Shown: one piece after another, positions 30,219 through 39,324 of the stretch
Layout: each line of letters opens with the position of its first letter
Position numbering within the stretch: the first letter of the stretch is position 1
Source: Bacteroidaceae bacterium
GTDB lineage: Bacteria > Bacteroidota > Bacteroidia > Bacteroidales > Bacteroidaceae
Direction of reading: 5' to 3'
Assembly: GCA_017546505.1 (NCBI GenBank)
Contig: JAFYWV010000023.1
Location: 25,170-89,169 of the forward strand
Length of the DNA stretch: 64,000 bases
Notes under the pieces: model-generated
What the model saw: only the letters and a program-made list of their open reading frames with translations
Databases searched by the model: none
What the model was told of the DNA's origin: nothing
Position numbers and translations under genes: made by a program

Positions 30219-31046
30219 ATGACCGCAATGATGAACAGAATTTTATACATACTTCTAACAGCCGTTGTTGCCTTGGCATCCTGTACGTCGTATGACAAGG
30301 TGTACAAGATTGGTGACTACGATTATAGATACGAGACTGCAAAGGCGTATTATCTTGAGGGAAAATACACCAATGCGGCCGATTTGCTTGAGTCTATGGT
30401 GACAATGCTCAAGGGTGGCGACAAGGCCGAAGAGTCGCTTGTGTTGCTTGCAAGGTGTTACTATGAGTCCAAGGACTATGAGACAGCTTCGCAGTATTTC
30501 AAGCTCCACTACTCGAACTATCCCCGTGGCGAATATGCCGAGTATGCACGTTTCTATTCGGGAAAATCCCTGTTTATGGGTATCCCCGAGCCCGAGCTTG
30601 ACCAGACGAATACATATTCGGCCATCAACGAGTTGCAGTTGTTTATGGAGTATTATCCTCACAGCGTCTATAACACCGAGGCTCAGGAGATGATTTTGAA
30701 AATGCACGATGTGCTTGTTAAAAAGCAGTATCTGTCGGCAAAGCTATATTACGACCTTGGCGATTTGGCCTACATCGGCAACAACTATCAAGCTTGTGTC
30801 GTTACAGCGCAGAACGCATTGAAGGATTACCCCTATACCAATTTGCGCGAGGAACTTTCGATACTTATACTCAGAGCAAAATACCAGATGGCTCACAAGA
30901 GTATCGAGTCCAAGAAAATGGAACGCTATCGCGACACGATTGATGAATATTATGCCTTCAAGACAGAGTTCCCCTCGAGCGACTATATAAAGGAGGCCGA
31001 CAAATACTACAAAGAGGCGATAAAATTCGTTAAGGTAACAGAATAA
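30219..31046 (+). CDS. bamD: Outer membrane assembly lipoprotein BamD
   Basis: A 275-residue lipoprotein: the signal ends in lipobox ALASC, Cys near residue 22. The rest is alpha-helical with TPR units (KAYYLEGKYTNAADLLESM, LARCYYESKDYETASQYFKLHYSNYPRGEYAEYARFYSGKSL), the layout of BamD/YfiO, which supports BamA in inserting beta-barrel proteins. The length fits the Bacteroidota form. The start could be 30219, or the Met codons at 30228 or 30231; all keep the lipobox. It is followed at 24 bases by rpoZ and then a DUF4293 gene, an order I recall as common in Bacteroidota, which supports the call. Confidence 0.88.
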   Translation: MTAMMNRILYILLTAVVALASCTSYDKVYKIGDYDYRYETAKAYYLEGKYTNAADLLESMVTMLKGGDKAEESLVLLARCYYESKDYETASQYFKLHYSNYPRGEYAEYARFYSGKSLFMGIPEPELDQTNTYSAINELQLFMEYYPHSVYNTEAQEMILKMHDVLVKKQYLSAKLYYDLGDLAYIGNNYQACVVTAQNALKDYPYTNLREELSILILRAKYQMAHKSIESKKMERYRDTIDEYYAFKTEFPSSDYIKEADKYYKEAIKFVKVTE

Positions 31047-31070
31047 TAAAACAACATAATAAAAAATAAG

Positions 31071-31409
31071 ATGGATTACAAGAAAACAAACGCTCCAACA
31101 AACACTGTCACACGCAATATGGCAGATTTTGTAAATGAAACAGGAAACGTGTATGAGTCGGTTGCAATTATCGGTAAGCGCTCAAACCAGATTGCAGCGG
31201 AGATGAAAGATGAGTTGCTCAAGAAACTTAACGAGTTCTCATCATCAACCGATAACCTTGAGGAGCAGTTCGAGAATCACGAGCAGATAGAGATTTCGCG
31301 CTATTTCGAGAGATTGCCAAAGCCTACACTCATTGCTGCGCAGGAGTTCCTTGAGGACAAAATCTACTTCCGCGACCCTGCTAAGGAGGTTGAGAGCGAG
31401 GAGGCATAA
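31071..31409 (+). CDS. rpoZ: RNA polymerase omega subunit, Bacteroidota type
   Basis: A 112-residue protein annotated in Bacteroidota as the RpoZ/Rpb6-like omega subunit. The core block VYESVAIIGKRSNQIAAEMKDEL (about residues 25-47) matches the omega fold, in which the helix with RSNQI wraps the C-terminal end of beta-prime. It is longer than E. coli omega and has an acidic tail (KEVESEEA). Omega aids polymerase assembly and can bind alarmones in other phyla. It is 24 bases from bamD and 18 from the DUF4293 gene, within one operon. Confidence 0.85.
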   Translation: MDYKKTNAPTNTVTRNMADFVNETGNVYESVAIIGKRSNQIAAEMKDELLKKLNEFSSSTDNLEEQFENHEQIEISRYFERLPKPTLIAAQEFLEDKIYFRDPAKEVESEEA

Positions 31410-31427
31410 TGCTCTAAAACTTTTGAT

Positions 31428-31895
31428 ATGAAATTCCGTTTCTATCAGCTGATGTATGTTGCATCATTGGCGTTGACAGTGCTTGCTTTGCTCTCCCCGG
31501 TTGTGGGTTTTACAGAGGCAGATGGTGCTGTGGCCGAGATGACAAACTTCAAGTATACCGCCCCCGATGGCGAGGTATCAAGGTCGGTAATCGCGCTTGG
31601 TGTGTTGTTGGTGTTTACGGCTCTCGTAAACCTTCTTGGGCTTGTGTTGTCGTTGTACAATAACTTCGAGATGCAAAAGAGGGTTACAATACTTACAATG
31701 CTGCTTTTTGCCGGTTATTACATTCTGTTCTTCGTCTACACGCTCATCCTTTCGGGCGATGCATCAATGGCAATAGAGGTGCCGATGCTCTATCCGTTTA
31801 TGGCGTTGACATTGAACCTTGTGGCGTTCCTTCTGTTGCGCCGTTGCGAGGCAAAGATAATTGCCAAGGCGCTCGGTTTCCGTTTGAGAGACTGA
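31428..31895 (+). CDS. DUF4293 family four-helix membrane protein
   Basis: 155 residues with four hydrophobic segments (about 10-27, 53-75, 83-105 and 113-133) separated by short loops; the first external loop contains charged and polar residues (TEADGAVAEMTNFKYTAPDG). The pattern and its position after rpoZ correspond to the Bacteroidota DUF4293 family. Function is unknown. A strong hairpin follows 16 bases after the stop. Confidence 0.75.
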   Translation: MKFRFYQLMYVASLALTVLALLSPVVGFTEADGAVAEMTNFKYTAPDGEVSRSVIALGVLLVFTALVNLLGLVLSLYNNFEMQKRVTILTMLLFAGYYILFFVYTLILSGDASMAIEVPMLYPFMALTLNLVAFLLLRRCEAKIIAKALGFRLRD

Positions 31896-31911
31896 TAACA
31901 ATATTCCTAAT

Positions 31912-31956
31912 AAACAACAAATCCGCGCCCTTTTAAAGGATGCGGATTTGTTGTTT
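31912..31956 (+). terminator. Hairpin terminator of the bamD operon
   Basis: A 15-bp perfect stem (31912-31926 with 31942-31956), with the core AAATCCGC/GCGGATTT. A-rich and T-rich flanks fit an intrinsic terminator. Confidence 0.8.
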
Positions 31957-32445
31957 GTATTATGATTATATTCCTATACTATAATCAAGTGCCTGCGCCT
32001 GAGTGCTGTTAGTACGCTTTCTGAGGCTATTGGGTTTAGGCCACGGAAGGTCGTACGTTTCTTCAGTTCTGTCAATGACATTACAAGCAATAATTTTGCA
32101 ATACATTCATCTGCGAATGAATTGCAGACAGAATTTATCTATTTCCTTATTAATTATTTCCTGAATTATGTTAATCAGATAAATCTGTTTATATTTGCAG
32201 AATATTCAATCAATTATGTGTGTGAATTCGTTGAAAAGTACAATCGCTTGTAAAAAGAGTGCTCAAAATTTGGCAGTCTTGGGTTTTTGTATAAACACAC
32301 ACAATCCCTATATATATTACAGCAAGGTAACAACAGCCGCACGGGCTGTCGTTGAGAAATTTAGGCCGCAATTTGCATTGCGGCTATGTTGGCTATATCC
32401 ACATTTGAAATGATTGACATAAATTTTAACTAAATAATTTATTCT
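31957..32445. other. Long intergenic leader region of the giant BspA-like gene
   Basis: No convincing gene; the 72-residue frame at 32195-32413 has no start context or family resemblance. Two -7-like boxes are seen (TAATTTTG at 32091-32098 and TATATTTG at 32190-32197), both without a clear TTG partner. Two tandem hairpins lie at 32331-32384 and are annotated separately. Confidence 0.55.
32331..32384 (+). other. Two tandem hairpins upstream of the giant BspA-like gene
   Basis: The first stem pairs ACAGCC 32333-32338 with GGCTGT 32344-32349. The second pairs GCCGCAAT 32365-32372 with ATTGCGGC 32377-32384 on a TTGC loop. They end about 60 bases before the start codon, so they would lie in the mRNA leader. 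They could be a regulatory leader or a terminator pair; no known riboswitch is recognised. Confidence 0.45.
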
Positions 32446-35400
32446 ATGAAACAAAATTACTTTAAACATCTGCTCGCGGCGTTGTTGTTGCTTTGCACGA
32501 CAGCGGCAAGTGCCCACGACTTTGTGGTCGATGGCATCTATTACAACATTAAAGATGCTGTAAATAAAACCGTTGAGGTGACTTATAAAGGAATTTCACA
32601 CAGTGAATTTTTTGATGAATACACAGGGGACGTTGTCATTCCGGGGATTGTGTTTTACAATGACGTGACTTACAGTGTTGCAAGCATTGGAGAAAGTGCA
32701 TTCAAAATCTGTTCTGAGCTTACAAGCATTAAGATTCCCAACAACATTACAAGTATTGGAGACGATGCTTTCTATGGTTGCACAGGCCTTAAAGAGATTT
32801 ATGTTTTTTCGGAAGAACCAGCGACTATAAAATCTAAAACTTTCAGCTACCATTCTGCAACGCTTTATGTTCCGGTTGGTGCAAGAAGTGCCTATGCAAA
32901 TGCCTCATATTGGGCAGATTTTACCAATATTACGGAATATGTCGATAAAGACCTTGTGTTCGAGGTTACGTCCGAAGGAAAGGCAACTGTTTCAGTTACC
33001 GCTTATACCGGAAATCAGCCAATAGTAGCAATACCTTCGCATTACACAATAGATGGAAAGACCTATACCGTAACATCTTTAGGTAGATATACATTTGATG
33101 GTTGTACTTCTCTTACAAGCATTGTAATCCCTAATAGTGTGACATCTATTGGAAGTTATACGTTCAGGGGTTGCAGCGCGCTTACATCGGTACACATCAG
33201 TGACCTTGCTGCTTGGTGTAATATTGATTTTGGAATATTTTATAATCCTAACGCCATTAAAGCCCCAGAGAACAGGGGTGTTGCTAAAATTCCTCCTGGT
33301 TACTATGGTTTTGCGACAAATCCATTGACGTCTGCCTTGTATCTGAATGGTGAGTTGGTAAAGAATCTTGTTATTCCCGATGGTATCAAAAAAATAAAGA
33401 GCGGGGCATTCTATGGCTATCGTGGCCTTGAAAGTGTTGAAATACCTAACAGTGTCACAAATATTGAAGAGTTTGCGTTCTCTTTCTGCTCCGGCCTTAC
33501 AAGCGTTGAAATCTCTAATAGCGTTACAAGTATTGGAACTTGTGCGTTCGAAGGTTGCACCGGTCTTACAAGCATTGAAATCCCGGGCAGCGTCACAAGC
33601 ATTGGAAATGAAGCGTTCCGTGGTTGCACCGGTCTTACAAGCATTGAAATCCCGGGCAGCGTTACAAGCATTGGACGGTATGCGTTCGATGGTTGCACAG
33701 GGCTTAAAGAGGTACATATAAGTGATATTGCAGCTTGGTGTGGTATTGATTTTGGTAGTGGTAGTGCAAATCCGTTGTGCTATGCAAAAAATCTGTATTT
33801 TAATGATGAATTGGTTACAGAACTTGTAATTCCCGAGGGTATAAAAGAGATAAGGGACTATGCGTTCTATGGTTTCACTGGCTTTACAAGCATTGAAATT
33901 CCTAACAGCGTAACATCTATTGAAGATTATGTTTTCTATGGTTGCTCCAGGCTTATAAGCATTGAAATCCCCAACAGCGTAACAGAAATTGGAGTGTGTG
34001 CGTTCAATGGTACAGCTTGGTATGATAATCTACCCGATGGTGTAGTATATGCCGGCAATGTGCTTTACAAATATAAAGGAACAATGCTTTCAAATACATC
34101 AATTGCTGTTAAAGATGGAACAGTGTGTATCGCAGATTCTGCATTCTCTTATTGCACCGGCCTTACCGCTATTGAAATTCCAGGCAGTGTTACAATGATT
34201 GGGAATAGTGCATTCTTTGGTTGCAAATCATTAAAAGATTTGCGTATTGAGGATGGAGAAGGTGGATTGTCTTTAGGATATAACAGATACAATATGGCCT
34301 CTTTAGGTGTAGGCTTGTTCTCTGCATGTCCATTGGAAACTTTGTATTTAGGCCGTGACTTGTATTATATTTCCGATTTAAATTACGGTTATTCTCCTTT
34401 CGAATATATAGAAACATTAACATCGATAACTATAGGTAACAACGTAACAGGTTTTGGACGTTCACTGTTCCGTGGTTGCACCGGCCTTACAGCCGTATAT
34501 ATTAGTGACCTTGCAGCTTGGTGTGGTATAGGTTTCGATGATATATATGCCAATCCGTTGTACTATGCAAAAAAATTGTATTTGAATGGTGAACTGTTGA
34601 CAGAGCTTGTAATTCCCGAAGGTGTAGAATGGATAAGACGTTATGCGTTCAGTAATTGTTCCAGCCTTACAAGTGTTGAAATCCCTAACAGCGTAACAAG
34701 TATTGGAGCTTGTGCGTTCGAAGGTTGTTCCAGCCTTACAAGTGTTGAAATCCCTAACAGCGTAACATTTATTGGACAAAGTGCGTTCGAAGGTTGTTCC
34801 AGCCTTACAAGTGCTGAAATCCCCAACAGTGTTACAGAAATTGGAAGTAAAGCGTTCTTGGGTTGTACCGGTCTTAAAGAAATTTATTCTCTTTCGGCAG
34901 AGCCTGCGACAATATATGATGATACTTTTGATAACTATTCGGCAACGCTTAATGTTCTTTTGGGTTCAAAAAGCGCCTACGAAAAGGCTGATTACTGGAA
35001 GAATTTTACAAATATTGTAGAAATTCTTGATAAAGACCTTGTCTTCACAATAACATCCGAGGTGGATGCAACCGTTGCTGTTACCGGTTACACTGGAAAC
35101 CAAACAATAGTTACAATTCCATCGCACTACACAATAGATGGGAAAAGCTATACTGTAACATCTATCGGTGAATCTGCATTTAATAGTTGCAAAGGCCTTA
35201 AAAGTATTGTGATTCCTAACAGTGTTAAAAGCATAAGCGCTCTTGCGTTCGATGGTTGCACAGGGCTTAAGGAGGTGCATATAAACGACCTTGCAGCTTG
35301 GTGTGGCATAGATTTTAAATCATCTTCTGATAATCCATTGTACTATGCAAAGAACTTGTGTTTGAATGGTGAATTGGTTACTGAACTTGTAATTCCTGAA

Positions 35401-38400
35401 GGTGTAAAAGAGATAAAGTTTAGTGCGTTCCGTTATTGCACCTCTTTTACAAGCATTGAATTTCCAAATAGCGTAACAAACATTGGAGCGGCTGCGTTCT
35501 CTGATTGCCCCGGCCTTTCAAGTATAACGGTTGCTGCCGGTAATACAAAATATGATAGTCGTGAAAATAGTAATGCAATAATAGAAACTGCTACCAATAC
35601 ACTGATTGCAGGTTGTAAAAATACAAAAATCCCTAACAGCGTAGAAAGCATTGGACGTTTCGCGTTCTGTGGTTGCACCGGGCTTACAAGCATTGAAATC
35701 CCTAACAGCGTAGAAAGCATAGGACGTTTCGCGTTCGGTTATTGCAGCGGGCTTACAAGTATAGTAATCCCTGACAGCGTAGCATTTATTGATGAATTTG
35801 CGTTCATTGAATGTACAGGGCTTACAAAAATAGTAGTTACAGAGGACAATACCGTTTATGATAGCCGAAATAACTGTAATGCAATTATTGAGACAGCGAC
35901 AAACTCTCTTATTCTAGGTTGTCAAAATACTGTAATTCCTAACAGTGTTACAAGCATTGGAAAGTATGCATTCTCTTATTGCTCCGGCCTTACCGCTATT
36001 GAAATCCCTAACAGCGTAAAAAGCATTGGAGATAATGCGTTCTATTATTGCTCCGGGCTTACAAATGTTGTAATCGGCAACAGCGTTGAAAGCATTGGAC
36101 GAAATGCGTTCGACAGTTGCACTAGCCTTACCGCTATTGAAATCCCGGGCAGCGTTACAAGCATTGGAGGGTGGGCGTTCTCTGGTTGCAACGGCCTTAC
36201 AAACGTTGTAATCGGCAATGGCGTAACAAGCATTGGAAAAGATGCCTTCGCTTTTTGCTTCAGGATTACAAGCATTAAAATCCCTGACAGCGTAACAAGC
36301 ATTGAAGATGGTGCGTTCCGTTATTGCTCCGGCCTTAAAGAAATTCATTCTCTTTCGGCAAAGCCTGCGACAATACAATCGAGTACTTTCGATAACTACT
36401 CAGCAACGCTTTATGTTCCTGCTGGTGCAAAAAGCGCCTATGAAAAGGCCGCTTACTGGAAGAATTTTACAAATATTGTAGAAATTCTTGATAAAGACCT
36501 TGTCTTCACAATTACATCCGAGGAGGATGCAACTGTTGCCGTTACCGGTTACACAGGAAACCAAGCAACAGTTACAATCCCATCGCACTATGTAATCGAT
36601 GGAAAGCGTTACACGGTAACAGCTATCGGTGAATATGCATTTGATCGTTGCAGGGGCCTTACCAGCATTGAAATCCCTAACAGTGTTACAAGCATTGGAG
36701 AGTATGCATTCCGTAGTTGCTCCGGTCTTACAAGCGTTGAAATTCCTAATAGTATTACAAGTATCGGATACAATGCATTCGTTTTATGCACCGGCCTTAA
36801 GGGTATTGAAATCCCTGCCAGTGTAACGAATCTTGAAAATTCTGCGTTCTCTTCTTGTTCAGGCCTTGAAAGTATAGTGGTTGCTGAGGGAAATACCGTT
36901 TACGATAGCCGAAACAATTGTAACGCAATTATTGAGACTGCAACAAACACTCTTGTTCTTGGTTGTCAAAACACCATAATCCCCGGCAGTGTTACAAGCA
37001 TTGGACATTCCTCATTCTATATGTGCAGCGGCCTTACAAGCATTGAAATCCCAAATAGCGTAACAACCATTGAAGATTATGCGTTCGGTTATTGCACCGG
37101 GCTTGCAAGCATTGAAATCCCTAAAAGTGTCACAAGCATAGGAGTCTCTGTGTTCGAAAAATGCACCGGCCTTACCAGTCTTGTAATAGGCAATGGAGTT
37201 ACAAGCATTGGTAGTTCTGCGTTCGATGATTGCGACGGGCTTAAAGAGGTACATATGAACGACCTTGCAGCTTGGTGTGGTATTGATTTTGGTAATCGTG
37301 ATGCAAATCCGTTGTACTATGCTAAGAAACTGTATTTGAATGGTGAACAGGTAACAGAACTTGTAATTCCCGTAGGTGTAAAAGATATAAAGAATTATAC
37401 GTTCAGTAATTGTAGCGGCCTTGCAAGTGTTGAAATCCCTGCCAGCGTAACATCTATAGGAGAGGCTGCGTTCTCTTATTGCCCAGGCCTTTCAAGTATA
37501 ACGGTTGCTGCCGGTAATACAAAATATGATAGTCGTGAAAATAGTAATGCAATAATAGAGACTGCAACAAATACACTGGTTGCAGGTTGTAAAAATACAA
37601 TAATCCCTAACAGCGTAACAAGTATTGGAGATAATGCGTTCCAGGGCTGCGAAGGTCTTACAAGCATAGTAATCCCTAACAGCGTTGAAAGTATCGGGTG
37701 GAATGCGTTCTATGGTTGCGCCGGGCTGAAGTTGGTATTGAATTATTCTGACCTCACCTTTAGAATTGGCTCAAGTGAATATGGCTATATTGCATATTAT
37801 GCCGACAAGGTTACTAATGCTCCAAATGGTTTTGTCGATGGTGATTTCGTATGGGGAGAAAATGTATATACCGGTTCTTATATACTCTGTTCTTACCTTG
37901 GCGATGCTACAGAGTTGACATTGCCGGCTGATTGTAAAGGACTGAATTATGAAATTGGAGAAGCCGTGTTCTATGGTCGCACGGGCCTTACAAGCGTTGT
38001 AATCCCTAACGGTGTAACAGGCATTGGAGATAATGCGTTCTATGGTTGCACCGGGCTTACAAACATTGTAATACCTAACAGCGTGACATTTATTGGAAAT
38101 TCAGCGTTCTATGGTTGCACCGGGCTTACAAACATTGTAATACCTAACAGCGTGACATTTATTGGAGACTATACGTTCTCTGGTTGCTACGGCCTTACAA
38201 GTGTAACAATCCCTAACAGCGTGACATTTATTGGAGATTATGCGTTCTATGGTTGCTCCAGGCTTACAAGTGTAACAATCCCTAACAGCGTGACAAGCAT
38301 TGGAGATTATGCGTTCCGTAATTGCGGCGGGCTTACAAGCGTAACAATCGGCAACAGTGTAGAAAGCATTGGAGATTATGCGTTCCGTAATTGCGACGAG

Positions 38401-38841
38401 CTTACAAGCGTTGAACTTCCTGCTGCCTTAACGTGCATTGGAGAAGAGGCCTTCGCTAGGTGTTCATTGACAACTATAGTTATTCCTGCCAATGTTAAAT
38501 CTATCGGTAATAATGCATTTGCAGATAATAGAAAACTTACAGAGGTTACCTCACTGATTTCTGCTGAAAAACTTTTTGCAATTCCCGCAATTATGTCAAG
38601 AGCATATTATAGGCGTTGTACTCTTTATGTTAATATTGGAGCAAAAGAGACTTATGCAGTGACCGAGGGCTGGAATCAGTTCAAGGATATTGTTGAAATG
38701 GACCTTTCTGCTATTGAAGATGTCCTTGCCGATGGTTTGAGCGACGCCGATGCTGTTTTCTATGATTTGAATGGCCGTGTGGTGGAGTATCCCACAAACG
38801 GAATTTACATTGTAAATGGTAAGAAGGTGTTTGTGAAGTAA
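32446..38841 (+). CDS. Giant secreted BspA-like LRR_5 protein
   Basis: A 2131-residue exported protein. A signal peptide (about 1-23, ending in AASA) is followed by dozens of 23-residue LRR_5 units (LTSIEIPNSVTSIGxxAFxGC). The array is punctuated by larger modules: an immunoglobulin-like stretch beginning DKDLVF (near 166, 861 and 1348), several WCGIDF...NPLYYAKNLYLNGE inserts, and KYDSRENSNAIIETATN / VYDSRNNCNAIIETATN blocks. The C-terminus is a sorting-like tail (FYDLNGRVVE ... GIYIVNGKKVFVK). It is probably a surface adhesin or a polysaccharide- or protein-binding scaffold; this follows from BspA relatives and is not shown here. DNA of the modules is nearly identical between copies, so recent internal duplication is clear. 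The gene is intact throughout. Confidence 0.9.
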   Translation: MKQNYFKHLLAALLLLCTTAASAHDFVVDGIYYNIKDAVNKTVEVTYKGISHSEFFDEYTGDVVIPGIVFYNDVTYSVASIGESAFKICSELTSIKIPNNITSIGDDAFYGCTGLKEIYVFSEEPATIKSKTFSYHSATLYVPVGARSAYANASYWADFTNITEYVDKDLVFEVTSEGKATVSVTAYTGNQPIVAIPSHYTIDGKTYTVTSLGRYTFDGCTSLTSIVIPNSVTSIGSYTFRGCSALTSVHISDLAAWCNIDFGIFYNPNAIKAPENRGVAKIPPGYYGFATNPLTSALYLNGELVKNLVIPDGIKKIKSGAFYGYRGLESVEIPNSVTNIEEFAFSFCSGLTSVEISNSVTSIGTCAFEGCTGLTSIEIPGSVTSIGNEAFRGCTGLTSIEIPGSVTSIGRYAFDGCTGLKEVHISDIAAWCGIDFGSGSANPLCYAKNLYFNDELVTELVIPEGIKEIRDYAFYGFTGFTSIEIPNSVTSIEDYVFYGCSRLISIEIPNSVTEIGVCAFNGTAWYDNLPDGVVYAGNVLYKYKGTMLSNTSIAVKDGTVCIADSAFSYCTGLTAIEIPGSVTMIGNSAFFGCKSLKDLRIEDGEGGLSLGYNRYNMASLGVGLFSACPLETLYLGRDLYYISDLNYGYSPFEYIETLTSITIGNNVTGFGRSLFRGCTGLTAVYISDLAAWCGIGFDDIYANPLYYAKKLYLNGELLTELVIPEGVEWIRRYAFSNCSSLTSVEIPNSVTSIGACAFEGCSSLTSVEIPNSVTFIGQSAFEGCSSLTSAEIPNSVTEIGSKAFLGCTGLKEIYSLSAEPATIYDDTFDNYSATLNVLLGSKSAYEKADYWKNFTNIVEILDKDLVFTITSEVDATVAVTGYTGNQTIVTIPSHYTIDGKSYTVTSIGESAFNSCKGLKSIVIPNSVKSISALAFDGCTGLKEVHINDLAAWCGIDFKSSSDNPLYYAKNLCLNGELVTELVIPEGVKEIKFSAFRYCTSFTSIEFPNSVTNIGAAAFSDCPGLSSITVAAGNTKYDSRENSNAIIETATNTLIAGCKNTKIPNSVESIGRFAFCGCTGLTSIEIPNSVESIGRFAFGYCSGLTSIVIPDSVAFIDEFAFIECTGLTKIVVTEDNTVYDSRNNCNAIIETATNSLILGCQNTVIPNSVTSIGKYAFSYCSGLTAIEIPNSVKSIGDNAFYYCSGLTNVVIGNSVESIGRNAFDSCTSLTAIEIPGSVTSIGGWAFSGCNGLTNVVIGNGVTSIGKDAFAFCFRITSIKIPDSVTSIEDGAFRYCSGLKEIHSLSAKPATIQSSTFDNYSATLYVPAGAKSAYEKAAYWKNFTNIVEILDKDLVFTITSEEDATVAVTGYTGNQATVTIPSHYVIDGKRYTVTAIGEYAFDRCRGLTSIEIPNSVTSIGEYAFRSCSGLTSVEIPNSITSIGYNAFVLCTGLKGIEIPASVTNLENSAFSSCSGLESIVVAEGNTVYDSRNNCNAIIETATNTLVLGCQNTIIPGSVTSIGHSSFYMCSGLTSIEIPNSVTTIEDYAFGYCTGLASIEIPKSVTSIGVSVFEKCTGLTSLVIGNGVTSIGSSAFDDCDGLKEVHMNDLAAWCGIDFGNRDANPLYYAKKLYLNGEQVTELVIPVGVKDIKNYTFSNCSGLASVEIPASVTSIGEAAFSYCPGLSSITVAAGNTKYDSRENSNAIIETATNTLVAGCKNTIIPNSVTSIGDNAFQGCEGLTSIVIPNSVESIGWNAFYGCAGLKLVLNYSDLTFRIGSSEYGYIAYYADKVTNAPNGFVDGDFVWGENVYTGSYILCSYLGDATELTLPADCKGLNYEIGEAVFYGRTGLTSVVIPNGVTGIGDNAFYGCTGLTNIVIPNSVTFIGNSAFYGCTGLTNIVIPNSVTFIGDYTFSGCYGLTSVTIPNSVTFIGDYAFYGCSRLTSVTIPNSVTSIGDYAFRNCGGLTSVTIGNSVESIGDYAFRNCDELTSVELPAALTCIGEEAFARCSLTTIVIPANVKSIGNNAFADNRKLTEVTSLISAEKLFAIPAIMSRAYYRRCTLYVNIGAKETYAVTEGWNQFKDIVEMDLSAIEDVLADGLSDADAVFYDLNGRVVEYPTNGIYIVNGKKVFVK

Positions 38842-38867
38842 TTGTGTGAATCTTTAAATATGAATTT

Positions 38868-38905
38868 ATTCCCTGCGCTTTATAGCGTGGGGAATATTTT
38901 TTTTG
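38868..38905 (+). terminator. Terminator of the giant BspA-like gene
   Basis: A 12-bp stem with two wobble pairs (ATTCCC... with ...GGGAAT) around TTTATA-type loop bases, followed by a run of T. It lies 26 bases past the stop. Confidence 0.75.
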
Positions 38906-39243
38906 TACTCTTTCCGCCCTTGGCCGGGGTTTGCCGTTGCAATGGTAAGCCTCCGACAAAGTACATTCAACAGATTAGCCGCTACTAGCAGGTAGTACCC
39001 GTTAGTGGCGGCTATTAATTGTCAGTAGCGTGTTATTTTCTGCCATTAACTGTCAGTTGCTTACACAAACCCGGTTCAACGAAGTTAAAAGAGACTTTCT
39101 GCTATTAGATAACCGCGCCCTTATGTACTTATGTTCTTATGTCCAATAAAACAACCATAGACTTGCCCTTTGTGCTTTTGTTCTTCTGTCTCTTTAAACT
39201 TTAAACTGTTATGTGTGTGATTTTGAGATTTTTCGGCCAAACC

Positions 39244-39310
39244 ATCAATTAAGTCTCTTTTGTATAAAAAACAAGCGCCCTTTGAAGGGCGCTTGAATGA
39301 CTTAATTGAT
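39244..39310 (-). terminator. Nested double hairpin, terminator of GH20
   Basis: The inner stem CAAGCGCCCTT/AAGGGCGCTTG (39272-39295) is followed on the minus strand by TTTTTT. An outer pair, ATCAATTAAGTC at 39244-39255 with its complement at 39299-39310, encloses it. It sits just beyond the GH20 stop. Confidence 0.8.
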
Positions 39311-39324
39311 ACTATACTTCTAAA

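Larger units (their letters stand above)
38842..39324. other. Intergenic region between the giant BspA-like gene and GH20
   Basis: It contains the terminator at 38868-38905, an imperfect 12-bp inverted repeat (TAGCCGC arms, 38976-38987 with 39003-39014), two copies of a short motif ATTAAyTGTCAGTwGC near 39014-39060, and the GH20 terminator at 39244-39310. No gene is seen. Confidence 0.6.

Noticed and set aside
32195-32413. 72-residue frame upstream of the giant LRR gene
   Set aside because: No promoter or start context, runs through both leader hairpins, and its composition is unlike a protein.
33079-33717. 212-codon minus-strand frame with regular repeats inside the giant LRR gene
   Set aside because: Its repeats simply mirror the LRR units of the real gene; similar frames appear all along the array.
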